Assembly: GCA_002390675.1 (NCBI GenBank)
Contig: DGPZ01000023.1
Coordinates: forward strand, 1,068 to 12,594
Direction: 5' to 3'
Length of the DNA: 11,527 nt
Source: Deltaproteobacteria bacterium UBA4427
GTDB taxonomy: Bacteria; Myxococcota_A; UBA9160; UBA4427
In this document: piece after piece, positions 1-6,679 of the stretch
Position numbering within the stretch: the first letter of the stretch is position 1
Layout of the letters: each line of letters opens with the position of its first letter
Position numbers and translations under genes: made by a program
The notes under the pieces: generated by a model
The model's input: the letters and a program-made list of their open reading frames with translations, nothing else
What the model was told of the DNA's origin: nothing
Database searches by the model: none

Positions 1-377
1 TCCGTTCCCTTCGATCGATAGATCAGTTCGATTCCTTCGTCGGGCAGATGCGCGGCGCAGATCGAAGTGATGACCCCGTTCATCCCGAAGCACCATCCGG
101 CGGAGCCGTCCTGGCGCGAGAGCTCCGCGACTAACGCGACGAGTGTTGAGAGGTCGCATTCATAGCCGCCGAGTTCGACCGGCAGGAACGCCTTTAGGAG
201 TCCAGCATCACGAATCGCTTCAACGGTTTTCGCCTGAAGCGTCCCGGCCGCTTCCGCCGCGGGCGCTTCATCCTCAACAATAGACGCGAGCGCTTCTGCT
301 CGACTGAGCAGGTCGCGTGCGGCTTGCTGATTGCTCGTGACTTCGTCGGACCCCGTAGGCGGGGCAGTGGGCACCAT
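1..377 (-). CDS. Acyl-CoA dehydrogenase-like flavoprotein, N-terminal part (truncated by window edge)
   Basis: About 125 codons are visible on the minus strand and the frame is still open at base 1. The translation has a helical Ala/Glu-rich N-terminus, then AIRDAGLLKAFLPVELGGYE, then ALVAELSRQDGSAGWCFGMN. This is the typical N-terminal domain of the acyl-CoA dehydrogenase superfamily, in the branch that includes HsaA-like and other flavin-dependent monooxygenases, where a Gly-Gly turn is followed by SRxDGSAGW. The start is well constrained: an in-frame TGA lies at 401-399 and ATG at 377-375 is the first start codon after it. No strong Shine-Dalgarno is visible. The substrate cannot be told without the C-terminal half. 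It could be an acyl-CoA dehydrogenase acting in beta-oxidation or a two-component flavin hydroxylase. It is divergent from the gene at 592. Confidence 0.8.
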   Translation of the reverse strand, partial: MVPTAPPTGSDEVTSNQQAARDLLSRAEALASIVEDEAPAAEAAGTLQAKTVEAIRDAGLLKAFLPVELGGYECDLSTLVALVAELSRQDGSAGWCFGMNGVITSICAAHLPDEGIELIYRSKGT

Positions 378-591
378 TCGGGAAGCAAAGCGAACTCGTC
401 AGCGCCCGTCGACTGCTTATCGACCTCCGATTCAGGGTATAGTTCGGGCGACGCCCCAAGGACTCTGTGAGGGGCGCATCCGCAGGTTGATCGCGTCTAC
501 GTGCAGTTCGCCCGCAACTGTCGTGCAGCCGCGCCAATTCCGCGCCATTTTTCCACCCCCAATTCCACGATGCTTCATGGAGGCATTTCAA

Positions 592-1209
592 ATGCTGAAG
601 GTCAAAACTGGATTGCGATTTGGACGATTCCTTTTGGGAACGTTCGTTGTAGTTGGTTTGGCTGGACCCGCCTTTGCCGGCAATGTGTACTCATGGGTGA
701 CAGAAGATGGCACCTACGCGTTCACGGATGATTCCAAGCGAATCCCGGCGAAGCACAAAAGCGGAGCAAAGAAGGATTCCACGGGTAGGCTGACTCGTTA
801 TGAGCGCTTTACCGAAGTTTCTTCTGGCACTGAGAAGGCGTACGCGGAACGAATCCTCGAACGTCGAGACCAGCTTCGCCAAGTAGCCGCGGTCGCACCT
901 CAGGGAGCAATCGTGGGAGCGGCGGCATCGCAGGCCGGGTCGGAGGTCGGTTTCACGATCCCCGTCACGGGAGGCGCAGGCCGTGCAGGACGATCAGGCA
1001 CGAATCTCTGGATCCCGGCAAACGACACGGCTTCGGCCGAGTCTGATGAGCCGACGGTCATTGAGAGTCGACGCATGAGGTCGTCCGATAGTCTAGCCAC
1101 TCGACACTGGACGTTCGTCAAAAAGGGCGACAAGGTCGTAACAGTGATCAAGGGGCAGCGACGACAGCAACCGCTGAAGGCGCTCTCTGAGAGTAAATTC
1201 GACTACTAA
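592..1209 (+). CDS. Secreted DUF4124-like protein of unknown function
   Basis: A 205-residue protein. The open frame extends back to 331, but ATG 592 is the best start: GGAGG at 579-583 sits 8 bases before it, and the first 29 residues then form a good Sec signal peptide (basic n-region, hydrophobic core, cleavage after AFA). ATG 577 is in frame but overlaps the Shine-Dalgarno. The mature protein begins NVYSWVTEDGTYAFTDD, which matches the DUF4124 pattern (a short beta module with YxWxxxxGxxxFxD) known at the N-terminus of many proteobacterial envelope proteins. Next come a charged, probably helical stretch (about residues 65-100), a Gly/Ala-rich low-complexity stretch (about 100-145) and a basic C-terminal module with RHWTFVKKGDKVVTVIKG. 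The function is unknown; periplasmic location is inferred from the signal peptide. Confidence 0.75.
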   Translation: MLKVKTGLRFGRFLLGTFVVVGLAGPAFAGNVYSWVTEDGTYAFTDDSKRIPAKHKSGAKKDSTGRLTRYERFTEVSSGTEKAYAERILERRDQLRQVAAVAPQGAIVGAAASQAGSEVGFTIPVTGGAGRAGRSGTNLWIPANDTASAESDEPTVIESRRMRSSDSLATRHWTFVKKGDKVVTVIKGQRRQQPLKALSESKFDY

Positions 1210-1227
1210 GCCGTCAACTCGGTCGTC

Positions 1228-1253
1228 GTCGATTTAAGTCGATCTTAGTCGAT
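1228..1253. repeat. Three GTCGAT direct repeats at exact 10-bp spacing
   Basis: GTCGAT occurs at 1228-1233, 1238-1243 and 1248-1253, separated by the 4-base A/T-rich spacers TTAA and CTTA. The repeats lie just after the stop of the DUF4124-like gene, in the 193-bp gap between two convergent genes. The 10-bp period would place the copies on one face of the helix. No function is known, and the array is short enough to be chance. Confidence 0.5.
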
Positions 1254-1402
1254 AGGCACGTCCCGTGGACGGGTGACCCACAAGGGTTAAACGGATTGCG
1301 GGACGTCGCCTGCTTTTGGATAGGAAGCCAGCTTCTTAGTGCGTACTTCCCACTGAGCACTCGCCGCAAACACCTACTCGCGTAGTGCTTAGCACGCCTG
1401 AC

Positions 1403-1891
1403 CTAATAGCCGTCGTCCTTATCCTGATCAAGAAACCGCGGGTTGCGACCGGCGCGGTCATCTTCGCCCGCTGTGTCCGGCGAAGCAGGGCGACGGGTAT
1501 CGATCGGCTCGTCTTCAATTTCGTAGAGCCATCCTGGCGGGACGTCGGACGTACGCGCTTCGGTGAAGATCGAGGCGATCTCTTTTTCGGTCTGAGCGAG
1601 CTGCTGGCGCTGTGATGTTGCCTTCAGAAGCAACTCGTTTCGCGCGCCACCGCGGGGATAGTTCCGCCTTTGTGCCTGGGCGTAGTCGTGCTCGAGCTTG
1701 GTGACGTTGTCTTTAAGAATCGCTTGGTTCCGAAGAAGAACGCGGTACTTATCCTGCCAATACTCGCGCTTGGCAAGGGTCTCCTCTTCGCTTTCGGCCG
1801 CCGCGGGGAGCGAAATAGCCGCACTCGTAATGAGCACAGCCATTGCTATCTGAAGGAGGCGGGTGCCGAAGCGGGGGTAGCGAAGGAGCAT
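1403..1891 (-). CDS. Secreted coiled-coil protein of unknown function
   Basis: A 162-residue protein with a clear N-terminal signal peptide: an Arg-rich start, a hydrophobic core at about residues 12-30, and likely cleavage in the PAAAES segment near residue 32. Residues 34-112 are rich in Glu, Lys, Gln, Leu and Arg with heptad-like spacing, so a coiled coil is likely. A PPGWLYEIEDE motif follows near residues 118-128, then a charged, disordered Arg/Asp-rich tail. The start is supported by AAGGA 8 bases upstream. It is the last gene of a minus-strand cluster, 12 bases after the receiver-PilZ gene, so it is probably co-transcribed with it. I do not recognise a family. A periplasmic scaffold or envelope role is inference only. 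Confidence 0.75.
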   Translation of the reverse strand: MLLRYPRFGTRLLQIAMAVLITSAAISLPAAAESEEETLAKREYWQDKYRVLLRNQAILKDNVTKLEHDYAQAQRRNYPRGGARNELLLKATSQRQQLAQTEKEIASIFTEARTSDVPPGWLYEIEDEPIDTRRPASPDTAGEDDRAGRNPRFLDQDKDDGY

Positions 1892-1903
1892 GGCGAATCC
1901 TTG

Positions 1904-2614
1904 TTAGGCGGGCAGACTCCGCACGCAGGGATAATTGTCGCTGATGTAGTGATCGAGTTTCTCGATCGTCTGTGCGTCAATTTCGAGGAAGCGCAGGCCT
2001 ATATGGTCGACGCCGTCTTTGCCGGCTTCGGACCACACGACGCGGGCGGTCGGAGTGACGACGATGCCCTTTTCGTCGAGGCTGAACTGGAGCGAGACCT
2101 CTTCGCCGGGTTTTATCGGCGTGTGCGTGTCGACGTAAATTCCGCCTCGACTGACGTTCCGAACGATGCCCTGGATCTTTTGGCCTCCTATGGTGATCTC
2201 GACCGGGCGATCGATCTCGGCCCGGGGCAAGCCGTGGGGCACATCGAAGTCGGTGAGTCGCCTTACGGAGGCAACCAATTCATCGCGCTCAAGGGGCTTG
2301 AATAAAACGTCATCGGCTCCGGCCCGAACGGCTTCCGCGTGGTCTTCCGGAGCGTCGGGGCGCGCCAGCAGAACGATCCGTGGGTTGCCCCAGTTCGGAT
2401 GCGTCTTAAAGCGGTTGCAGAGCTCCGTGACCGTGATGTCAGGCAGATGCATATCCGCAATCACGATCGCCGGCGGATGTTCGTCCGCGCATTGGAACGC
2501 AGAAGATCCGGAGTCGGCGAGGTCCACGGGGCCGCTTCTCGACAGAAAAATCTGTCCGAGTTCCCGGAACATGGGCACGTCGTCTATGAGTAAAATGCGG
2601 GATGAATTAGGCAT
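1904..2614 (-). CDS. Receiver-PilZ two-domain regulator (atypical)
   Basis: A 236-residue protein. Residues 5-122 form a CheY-like receiver: RILLIDD gives the acidic pair Asp11 and Asp12, Asp54 in IADMHLP is the expected phosphorylation site, and Lys106 in LFKPL is the conserved lysine. The usual Thr/Ser at the end of beta-4 appears to be Ala84 (VLLAR). Residues from about 127 to 225 form a PilZ domain, with NVSRGGIYV matching the [D/N]xSxxG signature. The preceding RxxxR motif is degenerate: by my alignment it reads HGLPR (His127, Arg131). PilZ domains commonly bind c-di-GMP, and the joined receiver suggests phosphorylation-controlled output without a DNA-binding domain. GGAGG lies about 13 bases before the ATG, rather far. 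It sits 39 bases after the lipoprotein gene and 12 before the coiled-coil gene, so an operon is likely. The domain calls are secure; the partner and the output are unknown. Confidence 0.9.
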   Translation of the reverse strand: MPNSSRILLIDDVPMFRELGQIFLSRSGPVDLADSGSSAFQCADEHPPAIVIADMHLPDITVTELCNRFKTHPNWGNPRIVLLARPDAPEDHAEAVRAGADDVLFKPLERDELVASVRRLTDFDVPHGLPRAEIDRPVEITIGGQKIQGIVRNVSRGGIYVDTHTPIKPGEEVSLQFSLDEKGIVVTPTARVVWSEAGKDGVDHIGLRFLEIDAQTIEKLDHYISDNYPCVRSLPA

Positions 2615-2653
2615 AAGAGGCTATTCCCTCCGGCGCTTGATGCACCGACGGCG

Positions 2654-3127
2654 TTAGTTTGCGGCGATCGTCTCGAGGTTTTCGAAGGTCGAAACGACGA
2701 GCCACTTATTTTTAAGGCCGTCGCGACTCCATTCCTGAACTTCACTAATCTCGACCTCGTAGGGCATGGCGGCTGTATAGGCCGTGTACGTGACACGAAC
2801 GGTTGCCTTTTCTTTCTCGTCATCGAGTTCGACCGTTTCGGATTCGTAATCCGTAAAGCGCGCGTCTTCGAGACGCTTCATACGCTTGGTGAATGCGTCG
2901 CGACCGTCTTCAGCTATGAAGCTTCGGGCCTTCTGGAATTCGGAGAAGCGGACGAGGGTTGTGTATCGATGCTGAGCCTGGTCGAGTGTCAGCTGCCGAT
3001 CGAAGGGATCGCCTGGGCGGAACTCGCCGAATGCGCAACCAACGGTCGAAAGCATGACGGCTCCGAGCAGCACGATCAGTGCCGAGCGAATCCGCGTGGA
3101 CGAAGGGGCGTTGGGCGTCGAGGCCAT
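2654..3127 (-). CDS. Small lipoprotein of unknown function
   Basis: A 157-residue protein when started at ATG 3127. That start has GGAG 6 bases upstream and gives a proper lipoprotein signal: a short N-terminus with Arg residues, the hydrophobic core ALIVLLGAVML, then the lipobox STVGC with the lipidated Cys near residue 32. The open frame extends to 3208, but the longer start would put 27 extra residues before the signal. The mature part (about 125 residues) begins with a helical segment containing LTLDQAQHRYTTLVRFSEFQ, followed by alternating strands such as KATVRVTYTAY, and ends in EWSRDGLKNKWLVVSTFENL. The size and the helix-then-sheet order resemble the NTF2-like or SnoaL-like fold, but that is inference. 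It is the first gene of the cluster containing the receiver-PilZ gene and is divergent from the ROK kinase. Confidence 0.75.
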   Translation of the reverse strand: MASTPNAPSSTRIRSALIVLLGAVMLSTVGCAFGEFRPGDPFDRQLTLDQAQHRYTTLVRFSEFQKARSFIAEDGRDAFTKRMKRLEDARFTDYESETVELDDEKEKATVRVTYTAYTAAMPYEVEISEVQEWSRDGLKNKWLVVSTFENLETIAAN

Positions 3128-3242
3128 GGCGATCTCCAGAACGTGACCGGGAGCACGCAGCATTCGCTGCATCTGTCCGGGCATGAATGTCATTCTCAGA
3201 GGTTTCATCGGCGGGCCAGCGTCAGTTCTTCACGATGATTGT

Positions 3243-3248
3243 GATACT
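3243..3248 (+). promoter_or_regulatory. Possible extended -10 element upstream of the ROK kinase gene
   Basis: TGTGATACT at 3240-3248 resembles an extended -10 (TGn followed by GATACT). No convincing -35 is present at normal spacing. It would place a transcription start near 3255, about 50 bases before the kinase ATG. Confidence 0.25.
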
Positions 3249-3264
3249 GTGCCCCGCAGGGCTC

Positions 3265-3280
3265 TCCTCGATGGCGAGGA
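3265..3280. promoter_or_regulatory. Perfect 6-bp inverted repeat in the kinase leader
   Basis: TCCTCG and CGAGGA flank the loop ATGG, forming a perfect hairpin or dyad 24 bases upstream of the ROK kinase start. It could be an operator half-site pair or a leader hairpin. The right arm also contains the Shine-Dalgarno-like GAGGA, which recurs at 3291-3295 as the probable true ribosome-binding site. Function is not established. Confidence 0.35.
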
Positions 3281-3304
3281 TTGGCGGCACGAGGAATCCA
3301 GGCG

Positions 3305-4288
3305 ATGAGCCAACTCGGAATCGATATCGGTGGCACTAAGATCGTTCTAGCCCTGGGCGACGAGCAGGGGGAGCCTATTCGGTCCACTCGGGCCCCTATG
3401 CCGCTCTCAGGCGACTGGGAAGCCGATTTACGGGCCGTTGCAGCCCTGGCGGAAACGCTTCTTAGAGAGGCAACTCAGGACGACATCTCGCTCCGTGGCG
3501 CGCTCGAGCGCATAGGCGTTTCCGTGCCTGGCCCGATCGACGCCGACCGAGGTGTTTTGATCAACCCTCCAAATCTCACGAATTGGCAGGATGTCCCGAT
3601 CGGACCCTGGCTTGCTGAGAAGTTTGGGGTCGAGACTCGGATTGAAAACGACGCGAATGCGGCAGCGCTGGCCGAGGCGCGGTTCGGGGCGGGGCGCGGC
3701 GTCGACGATCTCGTCTACTTGACGATGTCGACGGGAGTCGGAGCCGGCGTGATCGCAGGCGGTCGGTTGATCGCGGGTTCCTTCGGATCCGCAGGGGAAG
3801 CCGGACATATGCCGATCGAACTCGGCGGACGGCTCTGTGCGTGCGGTCTAAGCGGCTGCTTTGAAGCGTATGTCGGCGGAAACGCTTGGCGTGAGCGGCT
3901 TCGGGCCGAGCTACCGATCGAATGTCGCGCCGTCGAACTCGCGAAGGGCGACCGGTCTGCAGTCACGCCCGAGCACTTGGTTTCCGCAGCGAAGCAAGGC
4001 GACGCTGTCGCGCTGGCCGAGTTTGACCGCTGGCTCGACGACGTGGTCCGTGGAATCGTTCCAATCGTTATGTTGCTTGAACCCTCGCGGATCATTCTGG
4101 GTACGATCGCAGTCGCCGCCGGGGAGTCGCTCTGCTTTGAGCCTCTTCGTAAAAAGCTTGCACGCGTACTCTGGCCGCAACAATCGGCGCGCGTCGAAGT
4201 TGTTCCCGCCGCGCTCGGTCGTGCGTTGCCGGAAAGGGCCGGCTTGGCGGTTGCTATGAACGCTCGTTCCGCTCGTGCCGCCGACTAG
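3305..4288 (+). CDS. ROK-family sugar kinase, probably glucokinase
   Basis: A 327-residue protein, the usual ROK length. Visible features in order: the ATP-binding phosphate-1 motif GIDIGGTK (residues 5-12); the catalytic-Asp motif IENDANAA with Asp116; LTMSTGVGAGVI (residues 139-150); the sugar-binding and zinc motif GEAGH with Glu165 and His168; and the ROK zinc site CACGLSGCFE, with Cys178, Cys180, Cys185 and Glu187. All signature residues are intact, so an active enzyme phosphorylating glucose or a related hexose such as N-acetylmannosamine or N-acetylglucosamine is expected. There is no DNA-binding domain at the N-terminus, so it is a kinase and not a ROK repressor. ATG 3305 was chosen because the GIDIGGTK motif then starts four residues in and GAGGA lies 9 bases upstream. 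The gene stands alone, with no sugar transporter next to it, so the substrate cannot be inferred from context. Confidence 0.92.
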   Translation: MSQLGIDIGGTKIVLALGDEQGEPIRSTRAPMPLSGDWEADLRAVAALAETLLREATQDDISLRGALERIGVSVPGPIDADRGVLINPPNLTNWQDVPIGPWLAEKFGVETRIENDANAAALAEARFGAGRGVDDLVYLTMSTGVGAGVIAGGRLIAGSFGSAGEAGHMPIELGGRLCACGLSGCFEAYVGGNAWRERLRAELPIECRAVELAKGDRSAVTPEHLVSAAKQGDAVALAEFDRWLDDVVRGIVPIVMLLEPSRIILGTIAVAAGESLCFEPLRKKLARVLWPQQSARVEVVPAALGRALPERAGLAVAMNARSARAAD

Positions 4289-4390
4289 CCAACCGCTCGT
4301 TATGCGTGTAGCACGATCGGCTGAGTCGCCGAGCAGACAGCGGGAGAGGGCGCTTTTCGAATTTTCGAGCATCGCCTCGCGGGCACGGCC

Positions 4391-4418
4391 AGAGAAAAGA
4401 TCAGAGCCGCCGCTCTGA
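4391..4418 (-). terminator. Rho-independent terminator overlapping the tgt stop codon
   Basis: Read on the minus strand, TCAGAGC (4418-4412), loop GGCG and GCTCTGA (4407-4401) form a perfect 7-bp stem, followed immediately by the T-rich run TCTTTTCTCT (4400-4391). The tgt TGA (4403-4401) forms the end of the 3' arm, so the last Tgt codons are part of the hairpin. It would end the GHL10-queA-tgt transcript and separate it from the convergent ROK kinase gene. Confidence 0.7.
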
Positions 4419-5561
4419 GATCTCATCGATTTCTTCATGCAGCGCGGCGAAGCGACCTTCGACGATGGCCTCGCGTGAGCGCCGAAGCAGATCCAGGTAA
4501 AACGTTAGGTTGTGCAGAGCCGCGAAGCGAGAGGCTAGGGACTCGCCCGTCTTGATGAGATGGCGCAGATAGCCGCGGCTGTGGTTTCGACACGCTGGAC
4601 ACGCGCAGGCGGGGTCGATCGGCTCATCGGACTTAGCATGGACCGCGTTGCGTAGTCCGAGAATGCCTTGGGACGTAAAGAGCAGGCCGTGGCGGCCGTT
4701 TCGCGTAGGGACGACGCAGTCGAATAGATCGACCCCTGCCGCAACGCCATCGAGGAGGTCAACGGGCCGGCCGAGTCCCATCAAGTAACGAGGCCGGTCT
4801 GTCGGCAATTCGGCATTCGCAGTCTGCACCGCGGTTCGGCGCTCTTCGCGCGACTCCCCAAGACCCAAGCCGCCATGGGCGTATCCGTCGAATTCGATCT
4901 GGGCGGTGGCTGTCGCGCTCTTGCGGCGCAAGCTCTCGGATGCACCGCCCTGCACAATCGCGAAGACAGCTTGGCTGGCTCGTCTTCGCGCGGCCTGAGA
5001 GCGATCTGCCCATCGAAGCGTCCTTTGCATGGCTCGCTCGATCTCCGCTGTCGAAGTTCGCGGCGAAGAAGCGTCGTTCTCGTCTTCTCGGATCGGAATG
5101 CATTCATCTAGAACCATCGCGATATCCGAACCCAGGGATTCTTGGATTCCGATGGCATTCTCAGGAGTGAGTGTACGCCGCCGCCCGTCCAAAGTAGACG
5201 CGAACGTCACGCCGTTCTCGTCGATCTTTGCGCGATCGGACAGAGACGTAACTTGAAACCCTCCGCTGTCCGTCAGCCAAGGTCCTTGCCAGCCTGTAAA
5301 ACCGTGGAGGCCGCCGAGTGCTTCAACGGTCTGTTCTCCCGGACGCTCATGCAGATGATAGGTGTTGGAGAGTAGAATCTGGGCACCCGCCTCTGCCAAT
5401 TCAGCCCCACTAATCCCACGCACAGCGCCGTACGTCGCGACGGGCATGAACGTCGGCGTCGTGACGATGCCATGAGGGGTCGTCAGCTTGCACGCGCGCG
5501 CGTGACCATCTTGCGCCTCGAGTTCGAGGCCGAAGCCCTCTGCTTTGGTGATCACGCTCAT
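4401..5561 (-). CDS. tgt: tRNA-guanine transglycosylase
   Basis: A 386-residue protein, close to the E. coli and Zymomonas enzymes in length. Tgt exchanges guanine-34 of GUN-anticodon tRNAs (Asp, Asn, His, Tyr) for preQ1, the committed step of queuosine insertion. Family motifs are intact: TPTFMPVATYGAVRG near the start; LSNTYHL; LTDSGGFQV with Asp98, the general acid/base; DECIP (Asp152); IVQGG (204-206); GLGLGE; and DLFDCVVPTRNGRHG with Asp281, the position of the catalytic nucleophile. The structural zinc site is Cys319, Cys321, Cys324 and His350. ATG 5561 overlaps the queA stop as ATGA, with AAGGA 8 bases upstream, so the two are probably translationally coupled. A hairpin terminator follows directly. 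The residue set is complete, so it should be active. Confidence 0.97.
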   Translation of the reverse strand: MSVITKAEGFGLELEAQDGHARACKLTTPHGIVTTPTFMPVATYGAVRGISGAELAEAGAQILLSNTYHLHERPGEQTVEALGGLHGFTGWQGPWLTDSGGFQVTSLSDRAKIDENGVTFASTLDGRRRTLTPENAIGIQESLGSDIAMVLDECIPIREDENDASSPRTSTAEIERAMQRTLRWADRSQAARRRASQAVFAIVQGGASESLRRKSATATAQIEFDGYAHGGLGLGESREERRTAVQTANAELPTDRPRYLMGLGRPVDLLDGVAAGVDLFDCVVPTRNGRHGLLFTSQGILGLRNAVHAKSDEPIDPACACPACRNHSRGYLRHLIKTGESLASRFAALHNLTFYLDLLRRSREAIVEGRFAALHEEIDEISERRL

Positions 5562-6679
5562 GAGGCGCTTCCTTCGCGTGTCGTACCGCGTGTCAGGCCG
5601 GGCGCGATCAGCATCGCGTCTCCGTAAGAATAGAATCGAAAGCCGGCCTCGATCGCGTGATGGTAGGCGGCGAGCAGGGGCTCTCGCCCGACAAACGCAC
5701 TGACCAAGAGCAGAAGGGAGGAGCGGGGCAAGTGGAAATTTGTGACGAGGGCATCTACGACTCGGAAAGGCCGGCCGCCGGGCCTAATAAACAACCGGGT
5801 TGAGCCCGAACCGGCTTGGAGCCGTCCGTTTTCGTCCGCGCAGCTTTCGAGGACTCGCGCGGTCGTGGTGCCGACGGCGATGATCCGTCCGCCCGCAGCC
5901 CGGGTTCGCTCGATTGCTGCGACCGTCGCTTCCGGTAAAACGTATTCCTCTTCGTGAAGGCGTTCTTCTTGAAGCGAAGCCGCGTCGAGAGGGCGGAAGG
6001 TCCCGGCGCCCACATGAAGCACGACTTCTTCGCGTGAGACTCCGCGTTCGGCCAATCGTTCGAAGAGGGCCTCGGTAAAATGAAGGCCGGCGGTCGGGGC
6101 GGCGATTGCACCGGGCTCTCGTGCATAGATCGTCTGATAGCGAGACAAGTCCGCCGTGCCGTCGGACTCCGCAGCGCGCCTAATATAGGGCGGCAAGGGC
6201 GCCCGTCCGACCGAGTAGGGGTCTGCATCGGGATCGAATCTGAGGCTCACTTCGCCTCTTTCGTGAATCGCTTCGACCGAAGCGCCTAATGTTCCATCGT
6301 CTCCAAAATCGATCTCAAGACCAACCCGCACTCGGCCTGTGCTCTTAAGCAGGGCGCGATAGAGCCCCGCCTGTTCGGGCTCGGGGGCGAGCAGGAGTGC
6401 CTCCGCAGCACCGCCGCTTCGCTTTCGGCCCACGAGCCTGGCGGAAAGAACCTGGGTCGAGTTAACGACGAGTAAGTCTCCCGGCGCGAGCCAGTCCGCC
6501 AAATCCCGGGTGTGGTGGTCCCGGTCCGCCTCGACGAGTTCGCCCGAGTCGCGGTCGAGCAGAAGCAACCGCGTGCTGTCGCGTTCGGTCGTCGCGGACT
6601 GGGCGATCGATGCTTCGGGAAGCTCAAAATCGTATGCATCGAGGATCGCCAGAGGATCCTCATTGGCCTGCGCACTCAA
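5558..6679 (-). CDS. queA: S-adenosylmethionine:tRNA ribosyltransferase-isomerase
   Basis: A 373-residue protein. QueA transfers and rearranges the ribosyl part of S-adenosylmethionine onto preQ1 in tRNA to make epoxyqueuosine, directly after the Tgt step. Family motifs in order: YDFELPEASIAQ; LLVVNSTQVLSARL; PLPPYIRR; YQTIYAREPGAIAAPTAGLH; LHVGAGTFRPL; GTTTARVLES; TNFHLPRSSLLLLVSAF; YSYGDAMLI. The start is TTG at 6679-6677: there is no ATG or GTG in frame before the conserved YDFELP segment, AAGGAG lies 7 bases upstream, and the TTG overlaps the stop of the upstream gene as TTGA. The 3' end overlaps tgt by 4 bases (ATGA). Both junctions imply translational coupling in one operon. The identification is very secure; the unusual start is well supported. 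Confidence 0.97.
   Translation of the reverse strand: MSAQANEDPLAILDAYDFELPEASIAQSATTERDSTRLLLLDRDSGELVEADRDHHTRDLADWLAPGDLLVVNSTQVLSARLVGRKRSGGAAEALLLAPEPEQAGLYRALLKSTGRVRVGLEIDFGDDGTLGASVEAIHERGEVSLRFDPDADPYSVGRAPLPPYIRRAAESDGTADLSRYQTIYAREPGAIAAPTAGLHFTEALFERLAERGVSREEVVLHVGAGTFRPLDAASLQEERLHEEEYVLPEATVAAIERTRAAGGRIIAVGTTTARVLESCADENGRLQAGSGSTRLFIRPGGRPFRVVDALVTNFHLPRSSLLLLVSAFVGREPLLAAYHHAIEAGFRFYSYGDAMLIAPGLTRGTTREGSAS

Noticed and set aside
423..443. TATAGT as a -10 element for the DUF4124-like gene
   Set aside because: No matching -35 at normal spacing, and it would give an untranslated leader of about 140 bases.
331..591. N-terminal extension of the DUF4124-like gene in the longest open frame
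   Set aside because: The extension lacks coding character, would precede the signal peptide, and ATG 592 has a well-placed GGAGG.
1670..2305. Plus-strand open frame of 211 codons
   Set aside because: It lies antisense to the well-identified receiver-PilZ and coiled-coil genes and has no recognisable domain; it arises from GC-rich codon bias.
3128..3208. Longer start of the small lipoprotein
   Set aside because: It would place 27 residues before the lipoprotein signal; the ATG at 3127 has GGAG at good spacing.
4317..4332. TCGGC/GCCGA hairpin after the ROK kinase stop
   Set aside because: A 5-bp stem with no T-run; too weak to call a terminator.
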